The notes beneath the pieces are model-generated. The model saw only the letters and a list, made by a program, of their open reading frames with translations, was not told the origin of the DNA and made no database searches. Shown one piece after another: positions 57,006 through 64,000 of a stretch of DNA of 64,000 bases (within the stretch, counting starts at the first letter, position 1; each line of letters starts with the position of its first letter). Source of the stretch: Liriodendron chinense (Eukaryota > Streptophyta > Magnoliopsida > Magnoliales > Magnoliaceae); NCBI GenBank assembly GCA_003013855.2, contig ML058548.1:2232001-2296000 (forward strand), written 5' to 3'. Both the position numbers and the translations under genes were made by a program.

Positions 57006-58131
57006 TTTTTTTTTCTTCTTAAAGATATGCCAATATTATTAGAAGGAAAAAGAGAAATAGGCAAAGGGTGAGAGATCTACACCCCCAAAAGTACAATGAG
57101 CAAGACAAAAAAGGCCTAAGTGGAAGTAAAGGCTCAAGCTGTGGCATCCCATTTCACCCTCCTAAAGAAACACTTTTTTAGTGCACCGGTGATGATTATG
57201 GAAGCATCTCCCATTGCACTCATCCTAAATCAACCATAAAGCCACGAGAAGAGAGTCTCAGAATTCTTTCGCTTTATGACTAACACTAACCCCATGCCAT
57301 ATTAAGATGAGAGGCCCAGTCAAGCCTGAAATCATGCAACAACACTAGAAGAGGTTGAAACATTCCCAAATGTCTCTGGCAAAGATACAGTTCATGAATA
57401 GACAGTCTGCTGGCTCCGCATCTCGAAGACACATAATTCATACATTGGGGATAAACACATCTTTTCTGCAAGTTGTCTATACTGAGCACCCTAATCTTTA
57501 CCACCAACCAAGAAAACACATTAACCTTAGATGGCCCCTTGAACAACTACATAGATTCCATTGTCTCTGCGACTCCCTCGGGTATGGGGATCAAATCGCT
57601 GCACAAAAGGACAGAATATGATATATTCCAGACCTCTCCCATCTCCCACCCAAGCATCCAGATTGAGGGAAGACTGTACCTGATTTTGAAGAAGATACAA
57701 TAAGCATATCATATCTTCCAATTCCTCATATGATAAGTTTTCCAACGTCATGGAGGAGCCCACAGTTTTTGGCTTCCCACAATCGAGAAGCAATTGGATG
57801 GGGGAAAAAAACATCTCCAGATCCAAAGAAATTCTAGCCAGCCTAGGAAACATATTGAGCAATAAGGCCTATTGTTGCAACCAACATCCTCCTAGAATCT
57901 GATCCGAGAGCCATCACCCACTGAATGCATGATTCCTTGAAATAAACAATTCTAATGATGGCCTTCCAAGCCGCTGAGGCTCTATACAATGAAGATCCCT
58001 TACTGCCCAATCTTCCTCACCTACACTTGTTTACATACAGTCATCTGTTTCCATAGAACATCCTTTTCCTTCCCAATTCTCTATGATCATTTTCCAAGGA
58101 GATTTAAATTCATGGATTTGAGATCCCTTAT
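57006..58131 (-). pseudogene. L1-type LINE remnant, 3' end of ORF2
   Basis: Reading the minus strand leftward gives SMNLNLLGK and RIGKEKDVLWKQMTVCK, then VGDGSRIRF and EDVGCNNRPY. After these come a degenerate linker, the RT-associated zinc-finger start PSKVNVFSWLVVKIRVLSID (near 57525) and, in another frame, CIFARDIWECF. These are the conserved blocks after the reverse transcriptase of plant L1 elements. Several stops and frameshifts break it. A T run at 57006-57014 is its poly-A tail read in reverse. The RT core itself is absent, because the copy is truncated where the chromovirus inserted; a few matching codons may continue past 62334. Confidence 0.7.
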
Positions 58132-58971
58132 TGATGCGGACATCAGGCCCCACCTTGGGAAGACGTGTTAGTTGCTTGGAGGAGATATGATCAGACCGTT
58201 GGATCGTGATGATGATGTGATCGGACCATTGGTTCATCGTGGCCCACTTTCATCACACCATCATTGGAGCGCATTGGACATCTTAGATTTGAGTTTATTT
58301 TATGCATTTTTTACTTATTTGAGTTTCGGGTTGGTGTGGGTACGTTTTTTTCATGCAAATGTCTTTTTTTTGAAATTTTGTTAGTAGGGGTATTTTGGTA
58401 ATTATGCTAATTCCGAATTTTATAAGGGTGTTGCCTTAAACCTTTTTGATTAGTTGTTGATTTATGAAAAAGAGCAAACCTTTGGTTGCCTCCTTCCTCT
58501 TTCCCTCTCTCATGGTGCTTCTTCTTCTTCCTTGATCTCCTTCTTCTCTATTCTTCTTGTGCCCCTCCAACTTCTTCAAGGTATTTCATCTTCTATTATT
58601 ATCCTTCTAAACTTCTGTTTTGTTTATTCTCCACGATCTAAACCTTGAGAATCGATCTAAACCCTAAACCCCCAAATTCTTAAATCCCTAATCCGAGAAA
58701 CTTTCTTATTCTTCGGACTAGTGATCATCATTGATCGATTGGGTATGACCATGCAAGATCAGGAGGTTCCATCCCTCGCCGGATCCAACCTATACGCTAC
58801 TTGAATCCCATACTCCATGGTTGTGATGATGGCCCGTCCTATTGCATGTTTCCTTTATGATTTTCTTAGTTTATGATGATTGATGCTAGATTTCATCATT
58901 ATTATTGCTTTTATTTCTGCTGAATAATTGTGTTCATGAGCATGCATCATATTTAGGGTTGTCCTGCATCA
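58132..58971 (+). repeat. 5' LTR of the chromovirus element
   Basis: 840 bp, TGATGCGG...CTGCATCA. CT-rich leader near 58490-58580 with TTCTTCAAGGTATTTC, which resembles a splice donor context. Confidence 0.93.
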
Positions 58972-58975
58972 AATT

Positions 58976-58990
58976 TGGTATCAGAGAATA
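58976..58990 (+). promoter_or_regulatory. tRNA-Met-type primer binding site
   Basis: TGGTATCAGAG four bases after the LTR, the common plant initiator-tRNA primer site. Confidence 0.85.
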
Positions 58991-59063
58991 GGCTTGCATG
59001 GTTTCGTCTAGATCGAGTTATCAAATTAGGGTTTTGATTTTTAGGTCTGTTTTAGGAAATGTC

Positions 59064-59330
59064 CAGATTTAGAAAGTTTCCAATTTTAGAAAGTTTCCTA
59101 ATTTGGAGAATTTTCAGATTTAGAAACTTTCCAATTTTAGAAAGTTTCCTAATTTGGAAAATTTTCAGATTTAGAAAGTTTCCAATTTTAGAAACTTTCC
59201 AATTTTAGAAACTTTCCAATTTTAGAAAGTTTCCTAATTTGGAAAATTTTCAGATTTAGAAAGTTTCCAATTTCAGAAACTTTCCAATTTTAGAAAGTTT
59301 CCTAATTTGGAAAAATTTCCAGATTTGAGT
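59064..59330 (+). repeat. Minisatellite in the element leader
   Basis: Irregular repeats of about 55 bp built from TTTAGAAAGTTTCC, TAATTTGGAAAATTTTC and GAAACTTTCCAATT. GAAAGTTTCC and GGAAACTTTC are complementary, so the leader RNA can form several hairpins. Confidence 0.8.
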
Positions 59331-59460
59331 CGCATCATCTAGAATTAATTAGTGTCAGTTCAATGTGGTCTAAATTCATTGCATTCATATTGTGAGTCAT
59401 CCAGTCCGTAGAGTCTTCCCGTAGTGAATGGAGTATAAGCGTTTGAGATCTTCAGGGCCA

Positions 59461-61548
59461 TTAAGTGTTGTCGTGTGGCCGTCGAGACCCAACGGAAAGC
59501 CGAACTCCGATGATTTGGCCAACTTTAATGGTCACATGGACCCACAAACCTTCCTTGATTGGCTTAAAGACTTGGACTAATTTTTCGATTGGTATGATAT
59601 GTCAAATTATCGTCGAGTTAGGTTTGCCAAGTGGAAATTGGAGGGCCAAGCCAAGTCGTTTTGGACAGATTTGGAGCGACGACTTGATAAAGTCGGGAGA
59701 GCCCCGATCTCACAATGGGACGAGATGAAAGAGCGTTTGAAAGAAAAATATCTTCCCATCTCTTATCGTAAAAAGCCCTTGGGTCAGAAGAGAGTTGCCC
59801 CACCTTCTCATCCAAACACAGAACCAATATGGTCCCCTCCTTGTAAAGTGGTCCAACCTATCATTAAGGAAATCTCGGCTTATGAACAATTTGAGTGTTT
59901 AACACCAATTATATTTCCTTGGAAGCGAGATAATACCTTGGTAAATGGCCAGTTGGAAGAATCCAAACATGATGTTTATGAAGTGGAAGAGTACGTGCCT
60001 AATGTCAGTAGCGAGGAAATGGAAGAAATTAAGGCATCGCTCATCATCATTGAAGATGACGAAGTGTGTGTTAGTGATGAAAAGGTCGAAGAGTTTGAGA
60101 CCATACCACTTCCGAGTGTCATGTGTGATGTAATTGATATAGTCTCCCAATCTCTGTCTCTTACCATGGTGAACACAAATGAAATTGAAGAAGAGACTAG
60201 TGAGGATATGATGATAGACACCCACATGACTTGTGATATCCCACCAGATGATTTATGGGATAAATTTTCACCCATATGGGACATTCAACACACAATTGAT
60301 CTTGTCCCTAAGTTGGTCTTGTCAAGCTTTCCTCCATACCAGGGGAACCCCATAGAAAATATAGAAATGCAGTGTCAATTTGATAAACTTCTTGGGGAAG
60401 AATTCAATAAGGAAAGTTTGAGTTGGAGTTTTGTTTTGTGTGTCATGCCTGGTTTTTTCACTTCCAAGAATAATGGCATGTGGCACACAAGTGGGCATAT
60501 CCTGACCGTCCACAAAGCTTCAGTCAAGTGTCATGCTATCATGCGACGTATTCACGTCATGGTGGATATGATGACCTTAGTCCTTATCCCGTATCTTGAT
60601 GACATTTTGGACATAATGGCTGATGCCAAGATCTACTCAAGACTTGGTATTACTAGTGTTTGTTCTCAAGTGTTGGGATACCTGAAAATCATCCTTGTTT
60701 ATAATACTTATAATGAGAAATTGTGTGTTACCCATGGGAAGTGTCCTTTTGTTTCAGTTTTCCAAGTTCTAGGTCATAGGATTGTTTATTTCCATAGGAT
60801 TGTTTATTCGAAGTTCGTGGATTTTTCAGAGTGTCCTTTAGTGTCACCCATGTCTGTCATCCAAAGGTCTTCAGAGTCAGCCAATGCATTCGCACGCCAT
60901 ATTCATGATTTGCATACACATATTAGACAGCGGATAAATAAGAGCAATGATGATTCTAAAATCTCAGCTGATTCTCATCGTAGATTGCAAGAATTTCAGA
61001 AAGGAGACTATGTAATGGTGAGGATAAGGCCTAAGCGGTTCTCACAAGGTTCCGCTAAGAAATTACAAGCGCGTAGTGCTGGACCATTCAAGATTGTGCA
61101 GAAAATTGGGTCCAACGCGTATCGGATCGACCTTCCATCTGAAATGGGCATTAACCCAACTTTTAATGTGGAAGATCTAGTCCGTTCCCACCATCCCATC
61201 GTTGATCCATCATCTCTCTTATGGCCCTTATCTGATTTTATTTCACAACCCCTCTCACCCCTTCCTCCACCTAATATCCATAAAGAAGAAATTGAGGAAA
61301 TCTTGGATGAGGAGATAATGTTTACGAGAGACGGAGGTTTCCAAAGATACATTGTCAAATGGAAGAACAAGCCACCGTCAGAATCTACGTGGTTTACTGA
61401 AGTGGAGTTGCAGAATGTTGATCTGGATTTGTCAGAGCGCCACAAGAGTTTTAATTCGTCGGAGTCGAGTTCTTTTCAGACGAGGAGAATGATGCGGACA
61501 TCAGGCCCCACCTTGGGAAGACGTGTTAGTTGCTTGGAGGAGATATGA
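59461..61548 (+). CDS. Gag / integrase C-terminus / chromodomain fusion ORF
   Basis: The ATG frame from 59599 is 649 codons. The same frame is open upstream from about 59461 (FNGHMDPQTFLDWLKDLD) except for a TAA at 59578. Domains: capsid-type gag (upstream part plus residues 1-58, FAKWKLEGQAKSFWTDL, RLKEKYLP); acidic spacer (about 85-215); remnant of the RT N-terminus (about 226-365, with DIQHTIDLVP, LGEEFNKESLS, IPYLDDILDIMADAKIYSRL) ending before the catalytic YxDD; integrase C-terminal region (425-530, AFARHIHDLH, ARSAGPFKIV, NAYRIDLPSEMGINPTFNV); chromodomain (566-612, EEILDE, YIVKWKNKPPSESTW). The last 19 codons read into the 3' LTR. Capsid assembly and chromatin targeting may be retained; every enzymatic activity is lost. 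Confidence 0.8.
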
Positions 61549-62329
61549 TCAGACCGTTGGATCGTGATGATGATGTGATCGGACCATTGGTTCATCGTGG
61601 CCCACTTTCATCACACCATCATTGGAGCGCATTGGACATCTTAGATTTGAGTTTATTTTATGCATTTTTTACTTATTTGAGTTTCGGGTTGGTGCGGGTA
61701 CGTTTTTTTCATGCAAATGTCTTTTTTTTGAAATTTTGTTAGTAGGGGTATTTTGGTAATTATGCTAATTCCGAATTTTATAAGGGTGTTGCCCTAAACC
61801 TTTTTGATTAGTTGTTGATTTATGAAAAAGAGCAAACCTTTGGTTGCCTCCTTCCTCTTTCCCTCTCTCATGGTGCTTCTTCTTCTTCCTTGATCTCCTT
61901 CTTCTCTATTCTTCTTGTGCCCCTCCAACTTCTTCAAGGTATTTCATCTTCTATTATTATCCTTCTAAACTTCTGTTTTGTTTATTCCCCACGATCTAAA
62001 CCTTGAGAATCGATCTAAACCCTAAACCCCCAAATTCTTAAATCCCTAATCCGAAAAACTTTCTTATTCTTCGGACTAGTGATCATCATTGATCGATTGG
62101 GTATGACCATGCAAGATCGGGAGGTTCCATCCCTCGCCGGATCCAACCTATACGCTACTTGAATCCCATACTCCATGGTTGTGATGATGGCCCGTCCTAT
62201 TGCATGTTTCCTTTATGATTTTCTTAGTTTATGATGATTGATGCTAGATTTCATCATTATTATTGCTTTTATTTCTGCTGAATAATTGTGTTCATGAGCA
62301 TGCATCATATTTAGGGTTGTCCTGCATCA
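61490..62329 (+). repeat. 3' LTR of the chromovirus element
   Basis: 840 bp, almost identical to the 5' LTR. Preceded by a short purine tract (AGACGAGGAGAA). Confidence 0.93.
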
Positions 62330-62334
62330 CTTAT

Positions 62335-62612
62335 GCTGGCAATGCCTTCACTAACTGGTTGGTAGAGCTCAGTCCCTTGCATGAGGTGGAACTTATGCTT
62401 GCTTTTTTCTCCTTGGGATAGAAATTTTGATTCGCTTCGCCCGTTTCATGTGCTATATAAAATTTTGGTGTGCCTACTAGGAAAGAAACCTTAATTATCA
62501 TTTTCTTGTGTTTTAGCTTTGCTTATATATTTTCTGTATGATTTTAACATATTTCTAGCAATCTATATTTTTCACTTTACACTTTTTGTGAACTAAATTA
62601 TATATATATATA

Positions 62613-62666
<54 letters not shown>

Positions 62667-62932
62667 GTTTAACTGAGGATATGGTCCTTGATATAGAAGA
62701 ATGGCACAACAGGATTCATTTACCCGATCCAAATTAGTTGGGAGAAGAAGGCTTCGATTATCATGATTTATTATGAACTAAATTTTATACAATAATCTTT
62801 CTCCAGTCTCACTACATATCTTTACAAAAAAATTGCCAGCAAAATAGTAACAGGTTCCATGTCTCTGACACCCATGTCTGACTCGTATAATTGTATGAGA
62901 TAGTTTATTAACCGTCTATAATATGGAGTATA
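62335..62932. other. Intron sequence with LINE tail and TG microsatellite
   Basis: A (TG)n run of about 25 units lies at 62615-62664. GGATTCATTTACCCGATCC...TTAGTTGGGA (62711-62746) resembles the 3' tail of RTE-type LINEs common in plants. No ALDH exon was found. Confidence 0.5.
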
Positions 62933-63176
62933 CTCAAGGTATTAAATAACGGTAATGGTGGCTGTAGATACGGGCCGTAATGGCCATTACGATCATTTTT
63001 TTTTTAATGTTGGCCCTGTAATGGACCATTACGGTCTGTTATGGGGCTGTAACAACTGTTACTGGACATTTTTCCGTAATGGCCGTTACTGCCCTGTAAT
63101 GCATAACCGTTCCCTTGGTTACTGTTATGGAATGGCTCTCACAACCATTATGTAACCGTTTTTTAATACCTTGAGC
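62933..63176. mobile_element. MITE with CTCAAGGTATTAAA ends
   Basis: Left CTCAAGGTATTAAATAACGG and right CCGTTTTTTAATACCTTGAG are inverted repeats with about one mismatch over 20 bases. The body is rich in GTAATGG/CCATTAC words of both orientations. Flanking bases do not give a clean duplication. Confidence 0.7.
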
Positions 63177-63714
63177 ATATTCAAGACCTTGTTTGTACTT
63201 GAAATGCTCAGCACTTCATCTGATGCATCTTTTTGCATCATGCCTCAGCAGAGTATGGGCACCCACCAGAATCTTTAACTAGAAAATAGAAGCTTTAAAA
63301 AAAAAAAAATTTCACTAGATACCCATGATGTCTTGCAACCAAGCACAAGAATGGATATGCTCCGCTTAAAGCCATCATGTACCTCCTTTTATATACAGAA
63401 GAAAGGTTTGAAGCAATAGTGTGAGAAGAATAATCGAAGAAAGTATAATTAGAGAAAAACGGCGACTAGGGTTCCAAAGCTACCACTTAGTATGTCATTG
63501 TAGAGACTAACGTACGAAGAAAGGTTTGGGTTTGTCAAAGGGTCGGGTCCAGAGTTCTTAGATCTGGACTGATTAGCTCAGGATCTTGCTGGGTCTGGGT
63601 CCTTTTGGGCTCCTTTATTGAGGTCCCAGATCCGATTGTGTTCAAGTATCCGTCGGTTCTTGGGCCATGGTTTTGAGTCAGGTCCGGATTGGATCCACAT
63701 CAAATAAGGGCATG
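63177..63714. other. No feature recognised
   Basis: Unassigned intron sequence; GGGTC/GACCC words near 63540-63690 suggest a decayed hAT-type MITE. Confidence 0.35.
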
Positions 63715-64000
63715 TGATGCAGGACAGCCCTAAATATGATGCATGCTCATGAACACAATTATTCAGCAGAAATAAAAGCAATAATAATGATGAAATCTAG
63801 CATCAATCATCATAAACTAAGAAAATCATAAAGGAAACATGCAATAGGACGGGCCATCATCACAACCATGGAGTATGGGATTCAAGTAGCGTATAGGTTG
63901 GATCCGGCGAGGGATGGAACCTCCCGATCTTGCATGGTCATACCCAATCGATCAATGATGATCACTAGTCCGAAGAATAAGAAAGTTTCTCGGATTAGGG
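63715..64000 (-). mobile_element. Third chromovirus LTR, opposite strand, cut by window edge
   Basis: From TGATGCAGGACAGCCC onward this is the reverse complement of the last 286 bases of the 58132/61490 LTR, with only a few differences. The bases to its left show no primer site, so 63715 is an outer border. Either a whole element or a solo LTR continues to the right. The left target bases would be GCATG (63710-63714). Confidence 0.88.

Larger units (their letters stand above)
58127..62334 (+). mobile_element. Young non-autonomous chromovirus (Ty3/gypsy) element
   Basis: The element occupies 58132-62329 with identical 5-bp duplications CTTAT (58127-58131 and 62330-62334). Both LTRs are 840 bp, begin TGATGCGG and end CTGCATCA, and differ at about five positions by eye (0.6%). 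A tRNA-Met-type primer site TGGTATCAGAG (58976) follows the left LTR. The 2.5-kb interior has one long ORF with a gag domain and a chromodomain but no protease, RT active site, RNase H or integrase core. It therefore needs an autonomous partner, yet it moved recently. It lies inside the LINE remnant in ALDH intron 8. Confidence 0.93.
56719..64000 (+). other. ALDH intron 8, longer than 7.28 kb
   Basis: Begins GTAAAT after exon 8. I searched the remaining sequence for the expected continuation (the residues after GPQ, the FGPV block and the C-terminal end) and saw none. The intron contains a hAT-like fragment (56885-56985, ending CATTGATAACCCTA), a LINE remnant, the chromovirus element, a MITE and a third chromovirus LTR. 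Confidence 0.75.

Noticed and set aside
56719..58131. Additional ALDH exons in 57-58 kb
   Set aside because: Frames there read as minus-strand LINE sequence; none matches the expected ALDH continuation.
59899..61445. Minus-strand frames of 102-145 codons opposite the 649-codon ORF
   Set aside because: Shadows of the gag-chromodomain frame; no independent domain.
1..64000. A bacterial-type operon, defence island, phage or other novel multi-gene system
   Set aside because: Introns, plant retrotransposons and microsatellites show plant nuclear DNA; only one host gene is present, so no multi-gene system can be claimed.

Overview
The window is nuclear DNA from a flowering plant. The evidence is a spliced plant-type mitochondrial aldehyde dehydrogenase gene with GT-AG introns, several classes of plant LTR retrotransposon, LINE and SINE remnants, and dense nested DNA transposons. 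Kilobase-sized, transposon-filled introns suggest a large genome such as that of a woody species, possibly a magnoliid; that placement is a guess. Only one host protein gene can be supported. Almost every other open frame is repeat-derived.

Layout. From 1 to 16.2 kb the sequence is a patchwork of DNA transposons: a 603-bp solo LTR (1128-1730), a nested hAT pair (4988-6847 holding 5009-5538), a PIF/Harbinger-like MITE (10656-11377), and many copies of a near-palindromic foldback family. That family ends in GGGAGCGGATTxGGT-like termini and is inserted between 9-bp duplications, so it looks like a non-autonomous Mutator-like (MULE) family. From 16.2 to 21.4 kb there are microsatellites, a hAT MITE with a perfect 8-bp target duplication (17635-18091), LTR-like debris and a four-unit tandem repeat (19690-20450). 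A 6.7-kb non-autonomous LTR element (21434-28164) with a tRNA-Asp-type primer site and a broken ORF of unknown function sits inside an older duplicated segment. From 28.2 to 36 kb there are more foldback copies, one arm of a segmental duplication and a SINE. A degenerate Ty1/copia element fills 36015-42270. The second arm of the segmental duplication covers 43.97-47.3 kb.

The aldehyde dehydrogenase gene (ALDH2B type, plus strand) starts at 48079. Eight exons can be followed to 56718, ending just after the catalytic cysteine; the last 150-160 codons must lie beyond the window. Its introns hold hAT-like, foldback, LTR, LINE and G-rich repeats. Intron 8 is longer than 7 kb and contains a very young chromovirus-derived element (58132-62334) whose two 840-bp LTRs differ at about five positions. 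That element's ORF joins a gag domain through an acidic spacer and an RT remnant to an integrase tail and chromodomain. A third copy of the same LTR, in opposite orientation, runs off the right edge at 63715.

The candidates most worth following are the palindromic MULE family and its nesting order, the gag-chromodomain element that lost most of pol yet moved recently, and the unknown protein of the 21-28 kb element. No defence, phage or operon-like system is present.
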